Shown here: positions 8,038 through 15,647 of the stretch, in pieces
Layout: the number at the start of each line of letters is the position of its first letter
How positions within the stretch are numbered: position 1 is the first letter of the stretch
NCBI RefSeq assembly: GCF_009925085.1
Contig: NZ_JAABNR010000002.1
Span: 310,001 to 374,000 of the forward strand
Origin: Stagnihabitans tardus
GTDB taxonomy: Bacteria; Pseudomonadota; Alphaproteobacteria; Rhodobacterales; Rhodobacteraceae
Length of the DNA: 64,000 nucleotides
Direction of reading: 5' to 3'
Program-made: the position numbers and the translations under genes
The notes under the pieces: generated by a model
What the model saw: the letters and a program-made list of their open reading frames with translations, nothing else
Told to the model about the DNA's origin: nothing
The model's database searches: none

Positions 8038-8481
8038 TCAGGAATTTGCCTCGGAGCCGCAGCGGACAGTCGGGAGACACTCGTCGGGCGGCCAGTCGGA
8101 ACGGGTCCAGCAATAGCCCTCCGGCGTGGCGCGCATGATCCACAGGACCAGGGCACCCGAAGGATCGCGCCGGGTCTCGTTGTCGCGCCGCATGGTGATG
8201 CTGTCGGGGGCCGTTGCCACGACCGTTCCGCCGTAAGAGGTGATCATCGCGCCGGTATAGCTGACCACCGGCCTGACCCATGAGAAGGTCACACGGCTTC
8301 GGTCGGCGGTGAAATGAGAGAAGGCCGGGTTCTCCGCGCAACTCTCTTCCGGCAGGTCGGGGACGCCGAAACTGCCGGAGAGCCGGTCAAAGATATCTGC
8401 CTTCGCGGGCAAGGCCAGCAGGGCCAAGCAAAAGGCGCCCCGCAGGGCGCCTTTTCCGAACTCAGAAGCCGAGGCCGGCAT
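8038..8481 (-). CDS. Secreted Cys-containing protein, paralog B, start overlapping rpmE
   Basis: 147 aa with a putative signal peptide running through [18 protein letters not shown], cleaved before DIFD. The mature part shares the paralog A skeleton: [45 protein letters not shown] and PTVRC. The only good ATG (8479-8481) lies inside the last codons of rpmE in another frame, so the signal-peptide codons run straight through the rpmE terminator hairpin (8430-8455). A later non-ATG start inside the hairpin cannot be excluded but would leave a very short signal peptide. Function unknown. Confidence 0.65.
   Translation of the reverse strand: MPASASEFGKGALRGAFCLALLALPAKADIFDRLSGSFGVPDLPEESCAENPAFSHFTADRSRVTFSWVRPVVSYTGAMITSYGGTVVATAPDSITMRRDNETRRDPSGALVLWIMRATPEGYCWTRSDWPPDECLPTVRCGSEANS
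8430..8455 (-). terminator. Intrinsic terminator after rpmE, inside the next gene's 5' end
   Basis: On the minus strand, AAAA, a 7-bp stem GGCGCCC / GGGCGCC with a TGCG loop, then TTTT. It lies 7 bases after the rpmE stop and within the coding start of the secreted paralog B. Confidence 0.75.
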
Positions 8482-8683
8482 ACTTGTTCTTGAACTTCGA
8501 CACGCGGCCGCCGGTGTCCATCAGACGGGCCGACTGACCGGTCCAGGCCGGGTGCGACAGCGGGTCGATGTCCAGCGCCATCTGCTCGCCCGGCTTGCCC
8601 CAGGTCGACTTGGTTTCGAAGGTGGTCCCATCGGTCATCTTGACGGAGATGGTGTGGTATTCGGGATGGATGCCCTGCTTCAT
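8462..8683 (-). CDS. rpmE: 50S ribosomal protein L31
   Basis: 73-aa ribosomal protein of the large subunit. The family sequence is clear: [40 protein letters not shown] and [10 protein letters not shown]. It lacks the four-Cys zinc motif of zinc-binding L31, so it is the C-minus form usual in alphaproteobacteria. A GAGGAGAGG ribosome site lies before the ATG at 8683. It is co-directional with rplS, 11 bases after its stop. Confidence 0.96.
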   Translation of the reverse strand: MKQGIHPEYHTISVKMTDGTTFETKSTWGKPGEQMALDIDPLSHPAWTGQSARLMDTGGRVSKFKNKYAGLGF

Positions 8684-8694
8684 CGCGCCTCTCC

Positions 8695-9066
8695 TCAAGC
8701 CTTGGCTTTGTAGTTGGTGTCTTCGACGATCCGGGCCGATTTGCCGCGACGATCGCGCAGGTAATACAGCTTGGCGCGGCGGACGCGGCCACGACGGACC
8801 ACTTCGATCGCCTCGATATTGGTCGAATACAGCGGGAAGACGCGCTCGACGCCTTCGCCGAAGGAAATCTTGCGCACGGTGAACGAGGCCGAGATCGTGG
8901 CGCCGCCCTTGCGAGCGATGCAGACGCCTTCATAGGCCTGAACCCGGGTGCGGGTGCCTTCGGTCACCTTGTAACCGACGCGAATGGTGTCGCCGGGACG
9001 GAAGTCGGGAATGTTCTTCCCCAAAGCCGCGATTTGTTCGGCTTCGAGTTGAGCGATCAGATTCAT
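8695..9066 (-). CDS. rplS: 50S ribosomal protein L19
   Basis: 123-aa large-subunit protein at the 30S-50S interface. Motifs include [65 protein letters not shown] and [20 protein letters not shown]. An AGGAGAAAG ribosome site precedes the ATG at 9066. In many bacteria rplS follows trmD; here trmD is about 48 kb away, so the classic rpsP-rimM-trmD-rplS operon is split. Confidence 0.97.
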   Translation of the reverse strand: MNLIAQLEAEQIAALGKNIPDFRPGDTIRVGYKVTEGTRTRVQAYEGVCIARKGGATISASFTVRKISFGEGVERVFPLYSTNIEAIEVVRRGRVRRAKLYYLRDRRGKSARIVEDTNYKAKA

Positions 9067-9263
9067 CGCTTTCTCCTTTTGCCTGCGGTGTGCCGCAGAG
9101 GTGATGCCGCCGCATAGCTCCTGGACTTCGTTCGGGTCCGCATTCGCGCCCGCCGGAGATGCTGCCTGCTTTATGTGCCGTTTCCCCCTGGGGCGCCCGG
9201 TCGAAGTGGGTCGGGCCTGGGCCAAAGGGAATCGGTCCGGTGGATTTCTCCCCGGACCGGGGG

Positions 9264-9292
9264 CGGATACCGCGCGGGCGGCTCGGGGTCAA
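9264..9292 (-). promoter_or_regulatory. Candidate promoter for rplS-rpmE
   Basis: On the minus strand TTGACC (9292-9287) is followed after 17 bases by TATCCG (9269-9264). This would give a leader of roughly 190 bases before rplS, long enough to carry regulatory structure. No specific riboregulator was recognised. Confidence 0.4.
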
Positions 9293-9328
9293 GGGAATAA
9301 GGGCCGGGGCTGGGGCGGCCCTTGATGC

Positions 9329-10579
9329 CTAGCGCAAGGCGCGACCTTTCAAAATGGCTTCATGGCCGAACTTCGCCCGGATCGCATCGGCGGCGCGTTC
9401 GACCTTGGCCCGCTTTTCCGCATCGGGGTCCAGAAGGTCATGGGAGAGGTCGCAAGCCGCCTCGGGGGCGAGGTCCGAGATGCCCACACCGATCAGCCGG
9501 AAGGGGCCCTTGGGGGCATGGGCAAAGAGGTCGGCGGCGGCGCGGTAAATCCTGTCGGTCAGCTGGGTCGGGTCGGAAAGCGAGTGGCGGCGGGTGAGGG
9601 TCTGGAAGGCGGAGGTCTTGAGCTTGAGCGTCACGGTCCGCCCGCCAAGCGCCTTGGCCTTGGCCCGGTCGGCGACCTGTTCAGACAGCCGCCAGATATG
9701 GCCATCCAGGAGGTCGGGGTCCGAAGTGTCCTCGAAGAAGGTGGTCTCCTTCGAGATCGACTTGAGCTTCTCGTCGCGCTCGACCCTGCGGTGATCCTCA
9801 CCCCGGCAGAGGTGGTAAAGCCGGTCCCCCATCTGGCCGAAACGGGCGATGAGGTCGCGTTGATCCCAGCGGCGGAGGTCGGTCAGGGTGCGGATGCCCG
9901 CCTGTTCGAGGGAGGCTTGCGTGGCGGTGCCGACGCCCCAGAGGATCTTGGTGGGCTTGTCCTTGAGGAAGCTTTCGGTGTCGGCCTTCCCGATGATCGA
10001 GAAGCCGCGCGGCTTGTCGAGGTCCGAGGCGATCTTGGCCAGGAACTTGTTGTGGGAGAGGCCGACCGATCCGGTCAGGCCAAGCTCGGTCTCCATCCGT
10101 TTCGTGAGGGAGGCCAGAAGGACGGCGGGGGGCGCGCCGTGGAGGCGCTCGGTGCCGGTCAGGTCGAGGAAGGCCTCGTCGAGAGAGAGCGGCTGGATGG
10201 CGGGGGTCAGGGCCTCCATCATCGCCCGGATGGCGCGGGAGGCCTCGGTATAGGCGGGGAAGCGGGGTTTGACGACGACGGCCTCGGGGCAGAGTTTCAG
10301 GGCCTGGAACATGGGCATGGCGGACCTCACGCCCTTGATCCGGGCGAGGTAGCAGCAGGTCGAGACGACGCCCCTTTGGCCGCCTCCGACGATGACGGGC
10401 TGGTCGCGGAGGCTGGGGTTGTCGCGTTTTTCGACGCTGGCATAGAAGGCGTCGCAGTCCATGTGGGCGATGGAAAGCCGGGTCAGTTCGGGGTGGGAGG
10501 CCAGGCGGGGGGAGCGGCAGGCGGGGCAGCGGGCTCCGGCCGGGAAAAGGGTCAGGCAATCGCGGCAGAGGCTGGGCAT
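9329..10579 (-). CDS. dinB: DNA polymerase IV (Y-family) with N-terminal zinc-ribbon-like motif
   Basis: Error-prone translesion polymerase. The 416-aa product starts with a Cys pair motif (CRDC, then CPAC near residue 20) ahead of the catalytic domain. Catalytic motifs are HMDCDAFYASVE (residues about 38-50), STCCYLARIKGVRSAMPMF and SLDEAFLD (the acidic pair for metal). Next come the helix-hairpin-helix region (WGVGTATQASLEQAGI) and the little-finger domain. The extra N-terminal CxxC...CxxC, as I recall, occurs in a Rhodobacterales DinB subgroup. No LexA box was confidently identified upstream. Confidence 0.92.
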   Translation of the reverse strand: MPSLCRDCLTLFPAGARCPACRSPRLASHPELTRLSIAHMDCDAFYASVEKRDNPSLRDQPVIVGGGQRGVVSTCCYLARIKGVRSAMPMFQALKLCPEAVVVKPRFPAYTEASRAIRAMMEALTPAIQPLSLDEAFLDLTGTERLHGAPPAVLLASLTKRMETELGLTGSVGLSHNKFLAKIASDLDKPRGFSIIGKADTESFLKDKPTKILWGVGTATQASLEQAGIRTLTDLRRWDQRDLIARFGQMGDRLYHLCRGEDHRRVERDEKLKSISKETTFFEDTSDPDLLDGHIWRLSEQVADRAKAKALGGRTVTLKLKTSAFQTLTRRHSLSDPTQLTDRIYRAAADLFAHAPKGPFRLIGVGISDLAPEAACDLSHDLLDPDAEKRAKVERAADAIRAKFGHEAILKGRALR

Positions 10580-10632
10580 GGGGAGAGCCTAGCATGGGGC
10601 GGGGGAGGGGGGAAGTCGGCGGAGTCAGGGGG

Positions 10633-10652
10633 CTCTTGCACGCGTGCAAGAG
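10633..10652. repeat. 20-bp perfect palindrome CTCTTGCACGCGTGCAAGAG
   Basis: A perfect dyad sits between dinB and the restriction-modification locus. Half of it (GGCGTGCAAG) recurs at about 10717-10725 next to the candidate methyltransferase promoter. It could be a protein-binding operator or a boundary repeat. Confidence 0.6.
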
Positions 10653-10703
10653 GGGTTAAGGGGTTGGAATCGTTGGGGTAGGGGGTGTGGGGTTAAGGGG
10701 TTG
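10652..10703. repeat. Direct repeat GGGGTTAAGGGGTTG (two copies)
   Basis: The 15-base repeat lies at 10652-10666 and 10689-10703, in a G-rich, TTAA-containing stretch just before the base composition drops into the restriction-modification island. Confidence 0.6.
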
Positions 10704-10725
10704 TTAAGGTTTGGGGGCGTGCAAG

Positions 10726-10754
10726 TTGACCTCTGCATTTGGGGACTGTACCTC
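10726..10754 (+). promoter_or_regulatory. Candidate promoter for the DNA methyltransferase gene
   Basis: TTGACC (10726-10731), 17 bases, then TACCTC (10749-10754), about 40 bases before the ATG at 10794. The -10 box is weak, so support is modest. Confidence 0.35.
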
Positions 10755-10793
10755 CCAACAGATAGATGCTAGAGTTGCTGCGAACAGGGGGCC

Positions 10794-12029
10794 ATGTTGA
10801 ACCAGCTTTCTATCTTCGACCATATGCTTCCCCCATCAAGGGCCTTAGATCTGGTCGCTGAAATAAAGAATTTTGCTGACTTCGGTCAAGCTACACGGTG
10901 CGAAACCGTTGGGGGCATACCTTATTTCATCAACGAGTTTTGGACTGCGGGTCAGCGCCAAGCACATTCCTTACACGAAATCTCATATCGGGCGTGCTTC
11001 AAGGCGCAGTTGCCGCAGTTCTTCATCGAGCGCCTGACGAAGCCGGGTGACCTTGTTCTGGACCCCTTCATGGGGCGAGGCACCACACTCGTTCAAGCAG
11101 CCCTGATGAATCGGCGCGCCCTCGGTAACGATGTTAACCCGCTTTCCCAGCTTTTGGCGCGGCCGAGATTGCGGCCGATGTCATTGCAGAAGGTCGCTGC
11201 GGCCCTGGCCTCTGTAGACTGGACCTGTGGAAGGATCGAGCGGGAAGACCTTCTGGCATTTTATCACCCGGTCACCCTGCGCAAGCTCGAATCCTTGCGG
11301 ATTTGGTTGGCGGAGCGTGTGCCTTTGACCAGGGAACCGACCGATGCGGTGGCTGATTGGATCAGGATGGTGGCCATTAACCGGCTTTCTGGCCATTCCC
11401 CGGGTTTCTTTTCAGGGCGCTCGATGCCACCGAATCAAGCGGTTTCCGTGAAGGCGCAATTGAAGATCAATGAAAAGCTTGGGGTCACCCCCCCGGAACG
11501 CGATGTTGTTGCGGTGATCTTGAAAAAGACGCAGACGCTTTTGAAAGATGGCGTTCCATCAGGTCAGGCCGATCATTGCCTTTCGACAGGCCAGGCCTGG
11601 AGCTTGACAGATATCAAGGATGGGCAGGTGGACCTTACTGTCACGTCTCCGCCGTTTCTGGACATCGTTCAATACGCTGCCGACAATTGGCTGCGATGCT
11701 GGTTCGCGGGGATCAATCCAGAGGAGGTGGCCATCGACATGCACAAGACCGAGAAGGCTTGGACTGATATGGTGCGCCGGGTGTTGGTTGAGCAAGCGCG
11801 GGTTGTACGTCCGGGCGGGCATATTGCCTTCGAGGTCGGCGAAGTTCGGGGCGGGAAGGTCTTGCTGGAGCGCTTGGTGTGGCAAGCGGCAGAGGGACTG
11901 CCGTTCGAGAAGTTGGGCGTCATGGTGAATGATCAAGAGTTCACCAAGACGGCCAATTGCTGGGGCGTCGAGAATGGCGCAAAAGGCACGAATACGAACA
12001 GAATCGTGCTGCTTCGGCGAGAGTTCTAA
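10794..12029 (+). CDS. DNA amino-methyltransferase of a type II restriction-modification locus
   Basis: 411-aa SAM-dependent DNA methyltransferase. It has a motif I-type sequence DPFMGRGTT (residues 90-98) followed by NDVNPLS, and a catalytic TSPPF (284-288), with a long presumed target-recognition region between. TSPPF is the form typical of N4-cytosine (or some N6-adenine) enzymes. The conserved HSPGFFSGRSMPPNQAVS segment is typical of a stand-alone methylase family, as recalled. Late motifs include VVRPGGHIAFEVGE. The gene is visibly less GC-rich than its neighbours, suggesting transfer. It ends four bases into the convergent nuclease gene. Recognition sequence cannot be read from the protein. 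Confidence 0.86.
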   Translation: MLNQLSIFDHMLPPSRALDLVAEIKNFADFGQATRCETVGGIPYFINEFWTAGQRQAHSLHEISYRACFKAQLPQFFIERLTKPGDLVLDPFMGRGTTLVQAALMNRRALGNDVNPLSQLLARPRLRPMSLQKVAAALASVDWTCGRIEREDLLAFYHPVTLRKLESLRIWLAERVPLTREPTDAVADWIRMVAINRLSGHSPGFFSGRSMPPNQAVSVKAQLKINEKLGVTPPERDVVAVILKKTQTLLKDGVPSGQADHCLSTGQAWSLTDIKDGQVDLTVTSPPFLDIVQYAADNWLRCWFAGINPEEVAIDMHKTEKAWTDMVRRVLVEQARVVRPGGHIAFEVGEVRGGKVLLERLVWQAAEGLPFEKLGVMVNDQEFTKTANCWGVENGAKGTNTNRIVLLRREF

Positions 12030-12616
12030 GGAATTGTGACGACGTAGTGAGTCGCATTCGTCAGGAGTTTTTGGGAGGTCGAAGCTTCGAGTCTTACGTT
12101 GACCTCGGTGGTTGGCTCGATGAAGTCAAGCCTTACCTCGTTTATGACGAGGTACTGATCGTGGACGAGCGTGCAACAGAGGTGAGCCGGTGGATCGTCG
12201 ATCGTGGCTGTTGACACCAATTTTCGCATTTTTTTGGTGGAACTCAGCAAGACGCGCCGGTTTGTGTCATTCGGGGTCCAGTTTTCTGTGTTCTTCACCT
12301 CAAGGCAATAGGAAACGCCGCCAACTTTAAGATAGCAGTCTGGATATCCTTTTCCTGGGGCGATGTCTATTTCGTCCGGTGCGACGAGCTGACCGTGTAC
12401 GTGACCCAGGAAGAGCTTCACTGCGCTGTTGCCTTGCGCCTGATTTGACGCCGCCGCCTGCATCTGGGCGCCGATCAAATTACTGTTCCTAATCGCTTTG
12501 ACAAGTGTCGACTGAACCAACTGGGTCTCTGTCGGATTCCAGGCGCGCACCAAATTCATGATGGGAAGATTCAAATACCGTTGATTTTGTGCCAAAAAGT
12601 CCACAAAGTGGGCCAT
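12026..12616 (-). CDS. Probable type II restriction endonuclease (PD-(D/E)XK)
   Basis: 196-aa protein with a PD-(D/E)XK nuclease signature: GKGYPDCYLKVGG (Pro-Asp 92-93), then 12 residues, then LEVKNTE (Glu106, Lys108). The acid-to-ExK spacing and strand-like context fit the catalytic core. The rest matches no family I recognise. It lies tail-to-tail with the methyltransferase, with the two stop codons overlapping (12026-12029), and shares the same lower GC. The context makes it the cognate restriction enzyme; specificity and activity are inference. Confidence 0.72.
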   Translation of the reverse strand: MAHFVDFLAQNQRYLNLPIMNLVRAWNPTETQLVQSTLVKAIRNSNLIGAQMQAAASNQAQGNSAVKLFLGHVHGQLVAPDEIDIAPGKGYPDCYLKVGGVSYCLEVKNTENWTPNDTNRRVLLSSTKKMRKLVSTATIDDPPAHLCCTLVHDQYLVINEVRLDFIEPTTEVNVRLEASTSQKLLTNATHYVVTIP

Positions 12617-12679
12617 TCTAATACCTTAACTTTACCCATCTTGGGCTGCGCCCATGAAGAATGCACGCAAAGAGAGACG

Positions 12680-13162
12680 ATGAAAAGCCGATTTCAACTT
12701 CATTGGGATGAAAAAGAGCTGGCGCGAGCCTTCAAGGTGACGCCCGCTGACGTCCGCGAATATCTGACGGATGGCCGCAGGGTGTCTTTCATCATCGAGC
12801 GCAGGTTGATGTGGGAGCATCCGGGTTGGACGCTCGCGCCGTCTGAAGGGGCGGGTTATGACCTCATGGACCCGGCTGGTGGCAAATGGGAAGTCCGGTC
12901 GGTCACACGCCAAGGCGTGTATTTCAACCCAAGTAATCAGGTCGGCTCGGGCAGAGCCTTTGACGAAGCGGGCTTTCAGGCCAAGCTGGCGGGGGTAAAG
13001 GGTTTCATCCTGTCCGACATTGTCGGCTTTCCCTTGGTCGATGTCTTTGTGGTGCCTGTGGCAAATGTGCTTCGCTGGCACGGGGCGGGCAAGTTGGGTG
13101 CCAATGCAAAGGTGTCGCGCGCCAAGTTCCTGGAGGACTTGGCGCGCGATATCCGCGACTGA
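12680..13162 (+). CDS. Uncharacterised protein in the restriction-modification island, possible nuclease-like fold
   Basis: 160 aa from an ATG at 12680 (MKSRFQLHWDEKELARAF). No confident family. The centre reads GAGYDLMDPAGGKWEVRSVT: an acid (Asp61/Asp64) then W-E-V-R (Glu71, Arg73), resembling a PD-(D/E)XK core in which the catalytic Lys is Arg. VGSGRAFDEAGFQAKL and GFILSDIVGFP follow. It is divergent from the nuclease gene across 63 bases and ends exactly where the ParB-like gene ends. It may be a second nuclease, a specificity or accessory protein, or an unrelated cargo gene. Confidence 0.6.
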   Translation: MKSRFQLHWDEKELARAFKVTPADVREYLTDGRRVSFIIERRLMWEHPGWTLAPSEGAGYDLMDPAGGKWEVRSVTRQGVYFNPSNQVGSGRAFDEAGFQAKLAGVKGFILSDIVGFPLVDVFVVPVANVLRWHGAGKLGANAKVSRAKFLEDLARDIRD

Positions 13163-13993
13163 TCACCCCGGCCCATACATCCTCTCGATATCGCTCAGGA
13201 CCTGTTCGATCATCATGCCCTGGGCTTCCTCCCCCGTGAAGACCAGGCGCCAGCCGTTGGGGAGCCACTCGCGGCGGACGGTCAGGCCTTTGCGCGGGCG
13301 CAGGATGCGACGCGGGGGGCGGGAGAGGGGGGAGGGCTCGGGGTCTTTCAGGCTCTGTTCGGCCTCGGTCAGGATGTTTTGCAGGAGCTCCCATTGCACC
13401 GAGGCTTCGCGGCCGTGGTTTTCGCGGAGCGCGGTTTCCATGACCTCGCCGAAGCCCGCCTTGATCGCCATGGCCATGCGCAGGAGTTGGCGGAGGGAAT
13501 AGCCCTCGCCATTCGTCAGGCGGGGGCCGAGTTCCTCGTAGACCGACACGACCGACAGAAGGCGGGAGCGGGCGGAGGGGCTGATGTCGCGGAAAAGGGC
13601 GGCCACGGCGGCCTCGTTGTTCGGGAAATGGCCCTGGCAGACGCATTCGGTGATGAGGTTGGCCTTCTCCCAAGGGCTGACCTCGGCGCGGATCTCGTTT
13701 TCGGAGACCATGGATGCCAGGGCCTCGGGGATATCGGCGGGCTCCCGGATGAAGGCGGGGATGAGGGCGCTGTCGGGGCTTTGGCGCAGCGCGTGGAGGC
13801 GCTGGCAGGCGGTGAGGCGGCGCAGGCCCGAGATCAGGGCATAGCCGGTCTCGGTCCGGTAGACCTCGATGGGTTGGCGCAATCCCTCGCGGAGGATCGA
13901 GAGGAAGAGGGCGTCCAGCGCCTCGGGGGCGAGGGCGAGGCGGTCGCGGGGGAGCGCGGTGGCGTCGATGGCGGAAAGCGGGATGAGTTGCAT
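13163..13993 (-). CDS. ParB/Srx-domain protein
   Basis: 276-aa protein with an N-terminal ParB-like domain: MQLIPLSAIDATALPRDRLA, EGLRQPIEVYRTETGYALIS, then GLRRLTACQRL. An acidic/helical middle follows (ENEIRAEVSPWEKANLI, NNEAAVAALFRDISPSARSR), like the helix-turn-helix part of ParB. The C-terminus (RRILRPRKGLTVRREWLPNG) is unlike chromosomal ParB, and no parA is adjacent, so it is more like the plasmid-type RepB/ParB-related proteins with other roles. Start at 13993 was chosen because upstream sequence is non-coding in character. DNA target unknown. Confidence 0.8.
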   Translation of the reverse strand: MQLIPLSAIDATALPRDRLALAPEALDALFLSILREGLRQPIEVYRTETGYALISGLRRLTACQRLHALRQSPDSALIPAFIREPADIPEALASMVSENEIRAEVSPWEKANLITECVCQGHFPNNEAAVAALFRDISPSARSRLLSVVSVYEELGPRLTNGEGYSLRQLLRMAMAIKAGFGEVMETALRENHGREASVQWELLQNILTEAEQSLKDPEPSPLSRPPRRILRPRKGLTVRREWLPNGWRLVFTGEEAQGMMIEQVLSDIERMYGPG

Positions 13994-14097
13994 GGGGCAC
14001 CAGGGGAGGAGAGGGGCGGGCAGGGTAACACGGGTGCGGGGGGTGTTGCGCGCGCGGTGGGTTCCGGTGCAGGGTGGGGCTTTCAAGGAGGCTCTCA

Positions 14098-14961
14098 ATG
14101 GACGGTGGTCAAATCGTATTCCTGGCGCTGGCGGCGCTGATCGTCATTGCGCTGTTCAAGGCGGTGCGGATCGTGCCGCAGAGCCAGAAGTTCGTGGTCG
14201 AGCGGTTCGGGCGGCTGCATGCGGTCCTGGGCGCGGGGATCAACTTCACGGTGCCCTTCCTGGACGTGGTGCGCCACAAGGTCTCGATCCTGGAGCGGCA
14301 GTTGCCGACGGCGCACCAGGACGCGATCACGACGGACAACGTGCTGTTGAAGGTCGAGACGAGCGTGTTTTACCGGGTGACGGAGCCGGAGAAGACGGTC
14401 TACCGGATCAAGGATGTCGATGCGGCGATTGCGACGACGGTGGCGGGGATCGTGCGCAGCGAGATCGGCAAGATGGAGCTGGATGCGGTGCAGTCGAACC
14501 GCAACGCGCTGACGGCCAATATCCGGGAACATGTGAAGGCCATGGTCGACGAATGGGGGATCGAGGTCACAAGGGCCGAGATCCTGGACGTGGCCCTTGA
14601 TGACGCCACCCGCCACGCCATGTTGCAGCAGCTGAACGCCGAGCGGGCGCGGCGGGCCCAGGTGACCGAGGCCGAGGGCAAGAAGCGCGCGGTCGAGCTG
14701 AACGCCGACGCCGAGCTTTACGCGGCCGAGCAAAGCGCCAAGGCGCGCAGGGTGCTCGCCGATGCCGAGGCCTATGCGACGGGGGTGATCGCGGGGGCGA
14801 TCAAGGACAACGGGATCGAGGCGGCGCAATACCAGGTCGCCTTGAAGCAGGTCGAGGCGCTGACGGCGGTGGGCCAGGGCCAGGGCAAGCAGGTGGTCAT
14901 CGTCCCGGCGGCGGCGCTGGACGCTTTTGCCAATGCCTTCGGGATGCTGAAGGGGCGCTGA
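14098..14961 (+). CDS. qmcA: SPFH/Band 7 membrane protein (QmcA/paraslipin-like)
   Basis: Membrane-anchored stomatin-family scaffold. The 287-aa product has one N-terminal helix (QIVFLALAALIVIALFKAV), then the SPFH domain (VPQSQKFVVERFGRLHAVLG through EWGIEVTRAEILDVALDD). An alanine/glutamate-rich coiled coil (AEGKKRAVELNADAELYAAE) and a small C-terminal part complete it. An AAGGAGG ribosome site lies 7 bases before the ATG at 14098. Its usual partner NfeD is 2.6 kb downstream rather than next door. It overlaps the following unknown gene by one base, so the two are probably co-transcribed. Confidence 0.92.
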   Translation: MDGGQIVFLALAALIVIALFKAVRIVPQSQKFVVERFGRLHAVLGAGINFTVPFLDVVRHKVSILERQLPTAHQDAITTDNVLLKVETSVFYRVTEPEKTVYRIKDVDAAIATTVAGIVRSEIGKMELDAVQSNRNALTANIREHVKAMVDEWGIEVTRAEILDVALDDATRHAMLQQLNAERARRAQVTEAEGKKRAVELNADAELYAAEQSAKARRVLADAEAYATGVIAGAIKDNGIEAAQYQVALKQVEALTAVGQGQGKQVVIVPAAALDAFANAFGMLKGR

Positions 14962-15647
14962 TGGGCGGCGGCTCCCTCGCCCCCCCGGACCCGAGCCTGT
15001 GCCAGCAGACCGCCCAGGGGCTGCGCTATTGGTTTGTCTCCCACAAGCCGAACGATCCCCACAAGTCCTCGATCCTGACCGGGGACCCCGCGATCTCGAT
15101 GCATCGCTATTCCACCGGCGGGCGGGAGGACAACTACCACTGCTACCTCTTTCTCTATCGGGGCACCGCGATGGGGTTCCTGACCGAACAGGTCATCAAC
15201 GGCCGCCCGCCGCCCGAACGTTTCAACCCCGAGCCCGCTTTCCTGGACGAGGCGGCCAACACCTATACCATGCCGATCTGCTACATCGGCACGCCGGTCG
15301 TTGACATCGGCGCTCTCTATGAGCGCAACCCCGATGGCTCGCGGGTGAAGGATGCCAGGGGCCACGAGCGCTTCAAGCCCCCCGAGGCGCGGACGGATTA
15401 CTTCGTCACCGGCCTGACCTGGTCCGACTACGAGGCGGGCAGGCGCGACCGCTTCCCCTCGTGGCAGGTTCAGGCCGAGATGCTGGCGCTATGGCCCAGC
15501 CTCTTCGAGGGCTTCTTCGGCGACCTGCCCAGCCTGCATTTCGGCTGGCCAGTTGCCCCGGCCAAGACCCGCACCCGGATGGTCTTTGGCAGGGACCTGC
15601 AAAAAGAGCTGGCCGCCGGGCTCTGGCTGGCGGAGGGGGTGCGATGA
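14961..15647 (+). CDS. Uncharacterised protein, tandem paralog 1 in qmcA operon
   Basis: 228 aa, soluble in appearance, no signal peptide or membrane helix, no recognised family. Motifs shared with the next gene are GLRYWFVSH, ISMH, YLFLYRGTAMGF, VTGLTWSDY, RDRFPSWQVQAEMLALWP and GLWLAEG. ATG overlaps the qmcA stop (TGATG). Operon position suggests a link with the SPFH protein; that is only context. Confidence 0.75.
   Translation: MGGGSLAPPDPSLCQQTAQGLRYWFVSHKPNDPHKSSILTGDPAISMHRYSTGGREDNYHCYLFLYRGTAMGFLTEQVINGRPPPERFNPEPAFLDEAANTYTMPICYIGTPVVDIGALYERNPDGSRVKDARGHERFKPPEARTDYFVTGLTWSDYEAGRRDRFPSWQVQAEMLALWPSLFEGFFGDLPSLHFGWPVAPAKTRTRMVFGRDLQKELAAGLWLAEGVR

Noticed and set aside
13163-14098. 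ParB-like gene as a chromosomal parB partner of MipZ
   Set aside because: It lacks an adjacent parA and its C-terminus is unlike ParB; a link to MipZ is not supported.
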